64,000 nucleotides of DNA from Xanthomonas prunicola (lineage in GTDB: Bacteria > Pseudomonadota > Gammaproteobacteria > Xanthomonadales > Xanthomonadaceae): positions 558,001 to 622,000 of the forward strand of contig NZ_PHKV01000001.1 of the NCBI RefSeq assembly GCF_002846205.1. The letters are read 5' to 3'. Every line of letters begins with the position of its first letter. Within the stretch, counting starts at the first letter, position 1. The position numbers were made by a program, and so were the translations under genes. Below the pieces are notes generated by a model. That model was not told the DNA's origin. It was given only the letters and a program-made list of their open reading frames with translations, and did not search any database. Below are positions 35,552 to 43,665 of this stretch, piece by piece.

Positions 35552-36370
35552 TCAGCGCAGTTGCTGGCCGAGACGGATGGACTGCAGGCGTTCCTGCGCG
35601 ACGCGTGCCGCATCGGAACCGGGATATTGCGAGGCGACCTGCTGCAAGGTCTGCTGCGCTTCGTTGTTCTTGCCTTCGCCGTACTGCGACAGGCCGAGCT
35701 TCAACAGGCCGCCAGCGGCCTTGTCATGCGTGGGATAACGGCTGACGAGATCGCGAAACTGCGCCTCGGCAAGCTGGAAATTGCGGGTGGCGTAATAACT
35801 CTCGCCCAGCCAATACAAGGCATTGGGGGTGTAGACGCCGTTGGGATAGAGCTCCAGAAAGCTCAGAAACAGCTGCGAGGCATCGTCGTACTTGCCGTTC
35901 TTCAACGCATCGAAAGCGACGTTGTAGGCAGTACGTTCGTCATTGCTGACAGCCAGGGTGCCTGGGTCACCATGGACGGTAGGCGGCTTCTCGGAAGTTG
36001 CCGCCGCTGCAGGCCGCGCGGCAGGTGCCGGGGCCGGAGTGACGCTGCCGGTCGCTGGGGGCAATGGCGGAGTCGCACCACCTGCACCTTCCAACCGATT
36101 CAGACGTCCGTCCAGGTCCAGATATTGGTCCTTGGACTGCTGCTTGAGTTGCTCGTTGTCATGCTGCAGCTGTTCGACGGTCGCCCGCAACGCCTGCAGG
36201 TCCGAACGTGCCTGCTGCAGCTGATTGAGGAGATCGTTATTGGCCTGACTATTGGCCTGCTGCTGCTCGAGCACGGCCACACGATCAGCGAGACTGGCTC
36301 GCTGCGCGTATGCCGGCGCGGCGACCACAAGGGCCGCCGCGACGAACAGGGATGTCACTCGAAAGCGCAT
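35552..36370 (-). CDS. cpoB: Tol-Pal accessory protein CpoB (YbgF)
   Basis: 272 residues with a signal peptide (MRFRVTSLFVAAALVVAAPA, cut near YAQ). Residues about 25-105 form a coiled coil rich in Gln and Leu (AVLEQQQANSQANNDLLNQL and following heptads), which forms trimers. A Pro/Ala linker with low complexity follows ([17 protein letters not shown]), then a C-terminal TPR domain of three or four repeats (YNVAFDALKNGKYDDASQLF, YWLGESYYATRNFQLAEAQF). CpoB links peptidoglycan synthesis to Tol-Pal driven outer-membrane constriction. It is six bases downstream of pal. Periplasmic. Confidence 0.95.
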   Translation of the reverse strand: MRFRVTSLFVAAALVVAAPAYAQRASLADRVAVLEQQQANSQANNDLLNQLQQARSDLQALRATVEQLQHDNEQLKQQSKDQYLDLDGRLNRLEGAGGATPPLPPATGSVTPAPAPAARPAAAATSEKPPTVHGDPGTLAVSNDERTAYNVAFDALKNGKYDDASQLFLSFLELYPNGVYTPNALYWLGESYYATRNFQLAEAQFRDLVSRYPTHDKAAGGLLKLGLSQYGEGKNNEAQQTLQQVASQYPGSDAARVAQERLQSIRLGQQLR

Positions 36371-36376
36371 CGCTTC

Positions 36377-36895
36377 TTACTGAGCCGTGTACACGATTTC
36401 GACGCGACGGTTCTGCGACCAGCAGCTTTCGCTCGACTCAGTGCAGACCGGACGCTCTTCGCCGTAGCTGACAACGGTCAGCTGGCTGGCCGAACCACCG
36501 GCAGCCTGCAGCGACGACGACACGGCATTGCCGCGACGCTCGCCCAGACCCATGTTGTACTCGCGCGAACCGCGCTCGTCAGCATTGCCCTGCAGGGTGA
36601 TGCGCGAGGAAGGACGGTCGCGCAGGTACTTGGCGTGGCAAGCCATGATGGCCTGGAATTCCGGCTTCAGGGAGTCCTGATCCAGATCGAAGTAGACAAC
36701 GCGCTGACGCAGGCAGGCATCGGTATCCAGGTCGCCCGGGCCGTACAGGCCAGAGGTGGACGGGCCGGTGGGAACCGAGGAACCAGCGGTGGTATCAGTT
36801 GCAGGAGGCGGAGTTTCCTTCACCTTCTTCGAGCAACCAGCCAGCACGGCGACGGACAGCAGGGAGACAAGCAAGACGCGGGTGGACTTGTTCAT
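36377..36895 (-). CDS. pal: Peptidoglycan-associated lipoprotein Pal
   Basis: 172 residues from the ATG at 36895 (MNKSTRVLL); an upstream in-frame extension would spoil the lipoprotein signal. The signal ends LAGC, giving an acylated Cys about residue 20 followed by Ser-Lys-Lys. The C-terminal OmpA-like domain has VVYFDLDQDSLKPEF, ITLQGNADERGSREYNMGLG (Asp and Arg bind diaminopimelate) and RRGNAVSSSLQAAG. Pal anchors the outer membrane to peptidoglycan and pairs with TolB. It lies 57 bases after tolB, with an AGG element near -9. Confidence 0.97.
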   Translation of the reverse strand: MNKSTRVLLVSLLSVAVLAGCSKKVKETPPPATDTTAGSSVPTGPSTSGLYGPGDLDTDACLRQRVVYFDLDQDSLKPEFQAIMACHAKYLRDRPSSRITLQGNADERGSREYNMGLGERRGNAVSSSLQAAGGSASQLTVVSYGEERPVCTESSESCWSQNRRVEIVYTAQ

Positions 36896-36952
36896 GGGGT
36901 ACCTATGGAGGCTCTGGGCCAATGAGTGGTTTAACGCAGCGAAATATTAACA

Positions 36953-38272
36953 TTAATGCGCGGTTCGGTAAGGCCCCCATGCGGGTTCTCTCACATCGCC
37001 GTCGGCCAGCACCAGACGCTGGCGAACCCGAGCGTCGGAAGAGACGGCGTACAGCACGCCGCGGCCGCCTTCGCGTGCCGCGTACAACACCATGCTGGCG
37101 TTAGGCGCGAAGCTCGGGGATTCGTCCAGCGAACCCGGTGATAGCGTGCTCCAGCTGGGCGAACCCAGGCTGCGGTCCATCATCGCGATGCGGTAGGTGT
37201 TGCCACTGCCCTGTGCCACGGCAATCTTCTTGCCGTCGAACGACACGCTGGCGGTGGCGTTGTAATTGCCCTGGAAGGTCACGCGATTGGCGCTGCCGCC
37301 GCTGGCCGCCACCTGGTAGATCTGCGGACGGCCGCCGCGATCAGAGGTGAAGTAGATGCTGCCGCCATCTGGAGCCCAGGTCGGCTCGGTGTCGATGCCG
37401 AAGTGATTGGTGAGCTGGGTCAGCTGTTTGCTGCCCAGGTCCATCACGTAAATTTCCGGATTGCCACTGCGCGACAGCGCCAGCGCCAGGCGACGGCCAT
37501 CCGGCGAGAAAGACGGTGCGCCGTTGATGCCGCGGAAGCTGGAAACCAGTTCGCGTGCGCCGGTGGCGATGTCCTGCAGGTAGATCGACGAATTGCCGCG
37601 CTCAAAGCTTACATAGGCCAGCTTCTTGCCATCCGGGCTCCAGTTCGGCGACAGCAACGGTTCGGCCGACCGCACGATGGTCTGCGGGTTGTAGCCATCC
37701 GAATCGGCAACCATCAGCGCATAACGCATGGCGCCGCCCTTGCCGCTGGCGGTCACGTAGGCAATGCGGGTCCAGAACGCGCCGCGCACGCCGGTGATCT
37801 TTTCGTAGATGGCATCAGCCATCTGGTGCGAGACATCGCGCATTGCGTTAGCACGCGCGGTCATCGCCAGGCCCAGCATGCGCTCGCCCTTCGCGACATC
37901 GAACAGCTCGTACTCCACGCGGTAGGCGCCCTCACCAGCGTCCATGACGCGGCCGACCACGATGTAGTTCTGCTTGAGAGTGCGCCAAGTCTGGAACTGC
38001 ACCTCGGTGCCACGGGTCGGCTTTTCGACGATCTGCGCGGCAGGCAGCGTGCGGAACTGGCCGGAACGGTCCAGGTCTGCGCCGACCACGGCAGACACGT
38101 CGGTCTGCGGCGCGGTACCGGAGCCTTGATACGGCATGGGGATGACAGCGATCGGCGTGGCCGAAGCGCTACCGCCGACGATATCGATGGTGAGGCCTTG
38201 CTGCTGGGCGAGCGCGCTCAGCGGCAACAACAGGGCGGTCAAGGCAGCTAGCCAACGCAGCGGTTTCTTCAT
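36953..38272 (-). CDS. tolB: Periplasmic Tol protein TolB
   Basis: 439 residues from the ATG at 38272 (MKKPLRWLAALTALLL); the signal peptide ends at ALA-Q. The longer open frame to 38527 has no family value. An N-terminal alpha/beta domain (DIVGGSASATPIAVIP, AVVGADLDRSGQFR) is followed by a six-bladed beta-propeller with repeated WSPDGKKLAYVSFERGN- and SPDGRRLALALSRSGN-type blades. The N terminus of mature TolB normally contacts TolA, and the propeller binds Pal. A 254-base gap separates it from tolA with no gene in it; a separate tolB promoter is possible there but not shown. Confidence 0.97.
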   Translation of the reverse strand: MKKPLRWLAALTALLLPLSALAQQQGLTIDIVGGSASATPIAVIPMPYQGSGTAPQTDVSAVVGADLDRSGQFRTLPAAQIVEKPTRGTEVQFQTWRTLKQNYIVVGRVMDAGEGAYRVEYELFDVAKGERMLGLAMTARANAMRDVSHQMADAIYEKITGVRGAFWTRIAYVTASGKGGAMRYALMVADSDGYNPQTIVRSAEPLLSPNWSPDGKKLAYVSFERGNSSIYLQDIATGARELVSSFRGINGAPSFSPDGRRLALALSRSGNPEIYVMDLGSKQLTQLTNHFGIDTEPTWAPDGGSIYFTSDRGGRPQIYQVAASGGSANRVTFQGNYNATASVSFDGKKIAVAQGSGNTYRIAMMDRSLGSPSWSTLSPGSLDESPSFAPNASMVLYAAREGGRGVLYAVSSDARVRQRLVLADGDVREPAWGPYRTAH

Positions 38273-38526
38273 GGACGGCTCGGATCGGGCAGGAAAAGTG
38301 TGCAAGGGATAGCAATCAACGAGTGAACATACGCGCAATCGTGAATGAGTTGGCGTGAACATGGAGCGAGCGATCGTGTAGCAACGTGGGCGGCACCCTT
38401 GAACAATCGCCATGGCGTGCCGCTCGCACGCTGCCTTTTGGGGTGGCAGTGCGCGCACCGGGACCAGCACCCCTTCCACCGCATCAGGCTGCGGCGCCGA
38501 TGGCAGCCGCAACCCGACGACGATCA

Positions 38527-39567
38527 TTACTGATCCTGCGCGGTGAATACGAAGGTCAGATTGCGCTGGAACACCGATTCAAACCCACGGTATGGCAATG
38601 GCTGGGCACTCAACACGGCCGCCTCGATCGAGCGCTGACCGGCCTCGTCGTAGGGGCAGCCCGGCGCGACCTTGGCCTCCATCACGCTGCCGCCCGGCAA
38701 CTGACGGATGTTGATCGTGCACTTCTGGCCCGGCGGCACCGACGGTGGGCGCACCCACTGCGCCAACACCTTCTGCTGGATCGCCGCCGCGTACTTGGCC
38801 GACAGATCGGTGCTGGTACCACCCTGCCCTGCGGTCGGCTGCGCGCTGGTCGCGGCCGCCGCAGAGGCCTGCTGCGCACGTGCGGCAGCAACCTGGCGCA
38901 GCTTTTGCTCGGCCAGCGCCATTTCCTTATCGGCTTGCGCGCGCTGACGACGGATGTCGGCGATCTTCTTCTGGCGTTCGGCGTCTTCGGCCGCCTGCTG
39001 CGCGGCCGCCTGCTTCTTCTTGGCGTCGGCTTCTTCCTGCTGCTTGGCCAGGCGCAATTTCTGCTCGGCCTCTTCCTGGCGCTTGCGCTCGGTCAGATCG
39101 ATCTGCTCCTGACGGCGCTTGGCTTCCTGTTCCTGCTTGGCCTTTTCGGCGGAAATGGCCAATGCGTCGACCCGATCTTGGTCGACCTTGTCGGGCTGAG
39201 CGACACGCTCCTGCGCCTGCGCCTGCTGTGGCGTGGGCGCATCCTGCGGACGCGTCTCGGGAATCGGCTGCGGCGGTGGCACGCTGTCTTCCGGCGCGGG
39301 TTCGGGCAATGGCGCCGGCGGTGGCGGCGTTTCGACCGGCGTGGCCTTCAATGCCTGGCGTGCAACCCGTGCATCAGCGGCGGACACGTCCAGCGACGCC
39401 TCCATGCTGGGGTCGCCGGCGGCCGGTTCGACCGAGCGTTCAGGCGACCACAGCCAGCCGGCGATAAACACCAGCGCGACCAGCACGTGCACGACCAATG
39501 CCAGGACGACCGGTCGAAACCAGCCGTCATCGCGCGCCGTCTGCGTAGGGAGTGCGTCAGCGTGCAT
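38527..39567 (-). CDS. tolA: Inner-membrane Tol protein TolA
   Basis: 346 residues. One transmembrane helix (about residues 18-40, VVLALVVHVLVALVFIAGWL) carries the TolQR contact. Then a Pro-rich stretch (PPPPAPLPEPAPED), a long Ala/Lys/Glu/Gln helix (residues about 120-235, EAKRRQEQIDLTERKRQEEA and similar) spanning the periplasm, and a C-terminal domain with KCTINIRQLPGGSVMEAKVA and two cysteines that fits TolA domain III. TolA couples the TolQR motor to TolB-Pal. Its start overlaps the end of tolR by 11 bases. It can also be the entry point for filamentous phage and colicins. Confidence 0.96.
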   Translation of the reverse strand: MHADALPTQTARDDGWFRPVVLALVVHVLVALVFIAGWLWSPERSVEPAAGDPSMEASLDVSAADARVARQALKATPVETPPPPAPLPEPAPEDSVPPPQPIPETRPQDAPTPQQAQAQERVAQPDKVDQDRVDALAISAEKAKQEQEAKRRQEQIDLTERKRQEEAEQKLRLAKQQEEADAKKKQAAAQQAAEDAERQKKIADIRRQRAQADKEMALAEQKLRQVAAARAQQASAAAATSAQPTAGQGGTSTDLSAKYAAAIQQKVLAQWVRPPSVPPGQKCTINIRQLPGGSVMEAKVAPGCPYDEAGQRSIEAAVLSAQPLPYRGFESVFQRNLTFVFTAQDQ

Positions 39568-40006
39568 CGCTGCCTGCAGTGCCGCCGGAGTCGGAAATCA
39601 GGCCCACCTTCTCGACCTTGGCCTGCTTGAGCACATCGATGGCGTCCATGATCTTCTGGTACGACGCGGCGCGATCGCCTGCGACCACCACACGCGCATC
39701 CTTGTCTTGCGCCAAGATGGCAGCCAGCTGCGCCTGCAGCGCGGCCACGTCCATCGCCTGCGGCTTGCCCTTGGGCAGTTGCAGGGCCAATTTGCCATCG
39801 GCGGCGACCACCACCACGACCGGGTCCTGCTTGCTCTCCAGCGCCTTGGCGCGCGAGCTGGGCAGACTGACGTCGGTGCTGAGGGTCAGCAATGGTGCGG
39901 TCACCATGAAGATGATCAGCAGCACCAGCATCACGTCGATATACGGCACGACGTTGATGTCGGATTTGAGCTTGCGCTTCTTACGGCGGGAAATACCGGA
40001 GATCAT
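39557..40006 (-). CDS. tolR: Tol motor component TolR
   Basis: 149 residues. An ExbD/TolR protein: short cytoplasmic N terminus with basic residues (ISRRKKRKLKSDINVVPYID), one transmembrane helix VMLVLLIIFMVTAPLL with the membrane Asp (YIDVMLVLL) that carries protons, and a periplasmic domain (VVVAADGKLALQLPKGKPQA). An AGGAACG ribosome-binding site precedes the ATG. It forms the stator/rotor with TolQ. The gap to tolQ is 156 bases, long for genes normally a few bases apart. Confidence 0.97.
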   Translation of the reverse strand: MISGISRRKKRKLKSDINVVPYIDVMLVLLIIFMVTAPLLTLSTDVSLPSSRAKALESKQDPVVVVVAADGKLALQLPKGKPQAMDVAALQAQLAAILAQDKDARVVVAGDRAASYQKIMDAIDVLKQAKVEKVGLISDSGGTAGSDAR

Positions 40007-40162
40007 CGCGAAACGTTCCTAATTAGTCCTCGGCGCCGGCTGGCAGCGTGGTCGCACGGTGTCCGGGTGAGGGCACCTGCACGTGGCGCTGCGCACCGAC
40101 GCGATTGGCTCTCCCGACCACGTCCCGCGTAGCGCAATGCGCGGGCGTGCCGGGAGCGCGCA

Positions 40163-40942
40163 TCACTCGTCCGCGCCAGCCTGCCGCTGCAGGATGGAGC
40201 TGAACTCGTCGGCGAAGGTTTCGTAGCGCACCGACAGCCGTTCCACGCGGGTGGTGAAGCGGTTGTAGGCCCACACGGCCGGGATCGCCACGAACAGGCC
40301 GATGGCGGTGGCGAACAGCGCTTCGGAAATACCCGGTGCGACCGCAGCGATACCGGCCTGCTCGCCGCTGCTGACCATGTCGTGCATGGTCACCATGATG
40401 CCGAACACGGTGCCGACCAGGCCGACGTACGGCGCGGTGGAACCGATGTTGGCCAGCAGTTCGAGATTGCGCTCAAGCTGATCGACTTCGCGGGTGAAGG
40501 CGGTCCGCATGGCACGCTGCGCGCCTTCCAGCTGCACGCGTGCATCCAGACGGCGACGGTCGCGCAGACGTGAGAACTCGCGGAAGCCGCTTTCGAACAT
40601 CGACTCCAGACCGCCGACGGTCCGGTTGCGGTCGGTTGCCGAGGCGTACAGCTTGGCCAGATCCGCACCGGACCAGAAGCGGTTTTCGAACTCGTCCGCC
40701 TCGCGATTGGCCTGCTTGAATGCACGCGCCTTGCGAAAAATGATCACCCAGCTGATGAACGAGCCGATCAGCAGCAGCAGCACGATGATCTTGACCGGGA
40801 TACTGGCGCGCAGGATCAGGTCTACATAGTTGATGCTGCTGTTGTGCGCCACGCTGGCGGTCTGCGCCGCAGCAGCGGCGACGTCCTGCGGTAGTGCTTC
40901 CACTACCGTGTCCTGCAGGGCCAGGAGCAATGCAATCGACAT
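40163..40942 (-). CDS. tolQ: Tol motor component TolQ
   Basis: 259 residues. An MotA/TolQ/ExbB protein with three transmembrane helices (about residues 40-60, 155-175 and 195-215), the latter two in the segments PYVGLVGTVFGIMVTMHDM and EALFATAIGLFVAIPAVWAY. The conserved Thr and Glu of the proton path are visible in GTVFGIM and ISEALFAT. The extra N-terminal stretch (LALQDTVVEALPQDVAAAAA) precedes the first helix. With TolR it forms the proton-driven motor of Tol-Pal. It lies 11 bases after ybgC. The tolR gene follows after the unusual 156-base spacer. Confidence 0.97.
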   Translation of the reverse strand: MSIALLLALQDTVVEALPQDVAAAAAQTASVAHNSSINYVDLILRASIPVKIIVLLLLIGSFISWVIIFRKARAFKQANREADEFENRFWSGADLAKLYASATDRNRTVGGLESMFESGFREFSRLRDRRRLDARVQLEGAQRAMRTAFTREVDQLERNLELLANIGSTAPYVGLVGTVFGIMVTMHDMVSSGEQAGIAAVAPGISEALFATAIGLFVAIPAVWAYNRFTTRVERLSVRYETFADEFSSILQRQAGADE

Positions 40943-40953
40943 CCGTTCGTTCC

Positions 40954-41412
40954 TCAGTAATCGGATTCTGTGGTTTCTAAAGCTTTCAACACGTCATACA
41001 GCGCATCGTCCATGCCACGCGGGCGGAAGTCGCTGGCATCCAGTGCGGCAATGCGCACCTCGGCGGTCAGCAGCACTTCGCCTTCGCGACGGACCGATTG
41101 CGCGAACAGCAGGCTGGCCCGTCTGCATCGCAGCAGCACCGCCGACACTGACAGCGCGTCGTCGAGCCGGGCCGGCTTGAGGAAATCCAATTGCATCGAG
41201 CGGACCGCAAACACCAGACCGTGGTCCTGGCGCATGCGCTCCTGCCCGTAACCGAGCGCGCGCATCCACTCCGTGCGCGCACGTTCCATGAAGGCGACGT
41301 AGCGCGCGTGGTAGACCACCCCGCCGGCGTCGGTATCTTCCCAGTAGATGCGTGTCGGCCAACTGAATATGGACGGGGAATCGGGGGATGGGAATCGGGA
41401 ATCGGTGGTCAT
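40954..41412 (-). CDS. ybgC: Tol-Pal-associated acyl-CoA thioesterase YbgC
   Basis: 152 residues from the ATG at 41412. A hot-dog-fold thioesterase that hydrolyses short acyl-CoA or acyl-ACP, first gene of the tol operon in many bacteria. Catalytic region: YWEDTDAGGVVYHARYVAF, then RARTEWMRALGYGQ. The normal family start (MNTTLFRWP in E. coli) appears here as MTT, then about ten extra residues (DSRFPSPDSPS), then IFSWPTRIYW. The extra residues are encoded by GATTCCC heptamers, as described in the findings. The 11-base gap to tolQ fits co-transcription. Cytoplasmic, membrane-associated in other species. Confidence 0.94.
   Translation of the reverse strand: MTTDSRFPSPDSPSIFSWPTRIYWEDTDAGGVVYHARYVAFMERARTEWMRALGYGQERMRQDHGLVFAVRSMQLDFLKPARLDDALSVSAVLLRCRRASLLFAQSVRREGEVLLTAEVRIAALDASDFRPRGMDDALYDVLKALETTESDY
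41375..41405. repeat. Heptamer-like repeat inside the ybgC 5' end
   Basis: GGGGAATCGGGGGATGGGAA followed by TCGGGAATCGG, three to four imperfect copies of CGGGAAT/CGGGGAT. It lies within the first codons of ybgC (reading as GATTCCC units on the minus strand) rather than between genes. Same family as the array at 2951-3043. Confidence 0.85.
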
Positions 41413-41461
41413 GGGCAGCCGTTTCTGGTCGAGATGGCCCACGTGGGCAGGCAAACAGCCA

Positions 41462-42502
41462 TCAAAACAGGTCTCCCGGTTCGCCGATGCCCGGGGCGCG
41501 GTCGCGCGGCGGCTTCAGGCCCAGATGTAGATAGGCCTTGGTCGTGACCATGCGGCCGCGCGCGGTGCGGATCAGAAAGCCCTGCTGGATCAGATAGGGC
41601 TCGATCACGTCTTCCAGCGTGCCGCGCTCTTCCGACAGCGAGGCGGCCAACGATTCCACGCCGACCGGGCCGCCGTCGAAATGTTCGACGATGGTGCGCA
41701 ACATGCGACGGTCGAGCTCGTCAAACCCTTCCGGGTCGACCTTGAGCATTTGCATGGCCGCCTGCGCCACCGGCAAATCGATATGCCCGGCCGCTTTGAC
41801 CTGTGCGTAGTCGCGCACGCGCCGCAACAGCCGGTTGGCGATACGCGGGGTACCGCGTGCGCGGCGTGCGATTTCCGCGGCACCTTCGGGTGTGCAGTCG
41901 ATGCCCAGGATCGCCGCCGAGCGGATCACGATGCGAGTGAGTTCCTGCGGCGAATAGAACTCCAGCCGCTGCACGATGCCGAAGCGGTCACGCAATGGCG
42001 CGGTCAGCAAGCCGGCACGCGTGGTGGCGCCGATCAGGGTGAACGGCGGCAGATCGATCTTGATCGACCGCGCGGCCGGGCCGTCGCCGATCATGATGTC
42101 GATCTGGAAATCTTCCATCGCCGGATACAGCACTTCTTCCACCACCGGCGAGAGGCGATGGATTTCGTCGATGAACAACACATCGTGCGGCTGCAGGTTG
42201 GTCAGCAGCGCGGCCAGATCGCCGGCCTTTTCGATCACCGGGCCGGAGGTCACGCGCAGGCTCACGCCCAACTCGTTGGCGATCACGTGGCTGAGTGTGG
42301 TCTTGCCCAAGCCGGGCGGGCCGAAGATCAATACATGATCCATCGCCTCGCCGCGCGCCTTGGCCGCCTGGATGTAGATCTCCATCTGCTCGCGCACCGG
42401 CTGTTGGCCGAGATAATCGGCCAAGCGCTTGGGGCGAATGCTCGCATCGGCGGCATCGTCTTCGCGGGTGGAGCTGCTGGCGATGATGCGCTGTTCGGTC
42501 AT
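41462..42502 (-). CDS. ruvB: Holliday junction branch migration ATPase RuvB
   Basis: 346 residues from the ATG at 42502 ([15 protein letters not shown]). RuvB is the AAA+ motor that drives Holliday junctions. Features: [19 protein letters not shown], Walker [15 protein letters not shown] (residues 61-74), Walker [10 protein letters not shown], sensor [18 protein letters not shown] with the arginine finger, and a C-terminal winged helix ([17 protein letters not shown]). Unlike in many relatives, ruvA is not next to it: kup and an SMI1/KNR4-like gene separate them. It precedes ybgC by about 50 bases on the same strand. Cytoplasmic. Confidence 0.98.
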   Translation of the reverse strand: MTEQRIIASSSTREDDAADASIRPKRLADYLGQQPVREQMEIYIQAAKARGEAMDHVLIFGPPGLGKTTLSHVIANELGVSLRVTSGPVIEKAGDLAALLTNLQPHDVLFIDEIHRLSPVVEEVLYPAMEDFQIDIMIGDGPAARSIKIDLPPFTLIGATTRAGLLTAPLRDRFGIVQRLEFYSPQELTRIVIRSAAILGIDCTPEGAAEIARRARGTPRIANRLLRRVRDYAQVKAAGHIDLPVAQAAMQMLKVDPEGFDELDRRMLRTIVEHFDGGPVGVESLAASLSEERGTLEDVIEPYLIQQGFLIRTARGRMVTTKAYLHLGLKPPRDRAPGIGEPGDLF

Positions 42503-42541
42503 CCCGCCATCTTCGCATGCCGCGCGCGGGCGGCGCAGCAT

Positions 42542-43663
42542 CTAGCAATCAAGATCGGCCTGCCGCAGCACGCTGAAGAACGCGTCGAAGCTCGGCGCGC
42601 ACCACGTCGGGACCAGTCCCTCCCAGCGATCGAAATACACCACGTCCGGCTCGCACTGCGGGCCGCGCGCGCGATAGTCCAGGCACAGCAGGCAATCGAC
42701 GTTGTGGCACGACAGCACCAGCACCTGGTCCAGACCGGCATGCAGGGACGCCGCCGCACTGAAGTCGTCCGGGTCTTCGAAGGCAGCGGCCAGATCCAGC
42801 AGGCTGCCGATCTTCGCCAGCGGCGACAGATACCGATCCACCAGCACGCATTCCCAATCCACGTAAAGATCGGCGGGAAAGCGGGTCCGCGGCACCCAGC
42901 ACCAGCGGGTATCGCCGCCATCCTGGACACTGTAGAGCTGCTTGAACAACGCCGGCAGGCGCAGGCCCAGCCGCGCTTCGGCAGCGGCCAGCGCATCGGC
43001 GCCTGCAGCCGCCGCGGTTGCGTTCCAGTGCCCGGGCCCGCTCCAGAACGTGCGCAATGCCGGCGGCTGAGGCTGCCAGCGCACGCGCTCGCTCTCATCG
43101 TGCCTGGCCTGTAATGCAGGCGACCAATACACCACATCGACCAGCTGCGACAGCAACGCGTCCACGTCTTCGAACACGATCAGCCGACGGTTCCCACCGG
43201 CATCGACATAGACCAGGGTGGGCTCGGCCTCCGGCTCGGAGTAATCCAGACACAAGGCCCGGCTGGGTGAGCGGTGGTCGGCGGCAATGACGACCAGGCG
43301 GCGGTCGTCGCCACCGGCGGCCAGACCGGCAAATGCGTCGTCGCGGTAGTCCTCGCGCGCGCGCACCTGCGCGAAGGAAAACAATTCCGCACTGCCAAGC
43401 AGGCGTGCACGCGGGATCAGCCATTCGGCCTTGAGCCAGTTGCCTGGTTCCTCAAGCGACTGACCACGGGCCATCTGCACCGCGCCGCCGTCATGGCGCG
43501 CATACAGGCTGCGCAGCCACGCCGGCAGACGCACCTCGAGCCGCGCTTGCGCGGCGGCGATGGCGGCCTCGCTCGCCGGTACGCGCCCGAGATTCAGCGC
43601 TTCGTCCCAGAACGTTTCCAGCGTCGGTGCGCGGCCGTAGACCATCCATGTGTGCGCGGCCAC
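42542..43663 (-). CDS. Two-domain SMI1/KNR4-like protein
   Basis: 373 residues from the GTG at 43663, which sits two bases after the kup stop and has GGAG upstream; an ATG 18 bases later is an alternative. Two similar halves, each beginning with TLETFWDEALNLGRVPASEA-like and LRTFWSGPGHWNATAAAAGA-like segments and continuing with LPAWLRSLYARHDGGAVQM and LPALFKQLYSVQDGGDTRWC: the SMI1/KNR4 fold, used in many bacteria for immunity to toxins and in fungi for wall regulation. Each half then has an acidic segment with LCLDYSEPEAEPTLVYVD and LCLDYRARGPQCEPDVVYFD. No toxin gene is near. Function unknown; cytoplasmic. Confidence 0.85.
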   Translation of the reverse strand: MAAHTWMVYGRAPTLETFWDEALNLGRVPASEAAIAAAQARLEVRLPAWLRSLYARHDGGAVQMARGQSLEEPGNWLKAEWLIPRARLLGSAELFSFAQVRAREDYRDDAFAGLAAGGDDRRLVVIAADHRSPSRALCLDYSEPEAEPTLVYVDAGGNRRLIVFEDVDALLSQLVDVVYWSPALQARHDESERVRWQPQPPALRTFWSGPGHWNATAAAAGADALAAAEARLGLRLPALFKQLYSVQDGGDTRWCWVPRTRFPADLYVDWECVLVDRYLSPLAKIGSLLDLAAAFEDPDDFSAAASLHAGLDQVLVLSCHNVDCLLCLDYRARGPQCEPDVVYFDRWEGLVPTWCAPSFDAFFSVLRQADLDC

Positions 43664-43665
43664 GC

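Noticed and set aside
41681-43114. Long plus-strand frame opposite ruvB and the SMI1-like gene
   Set aside because: Its protein shows Gln/Arg/His-rich antisense composition and no domain; the minus-strand genes are firm.
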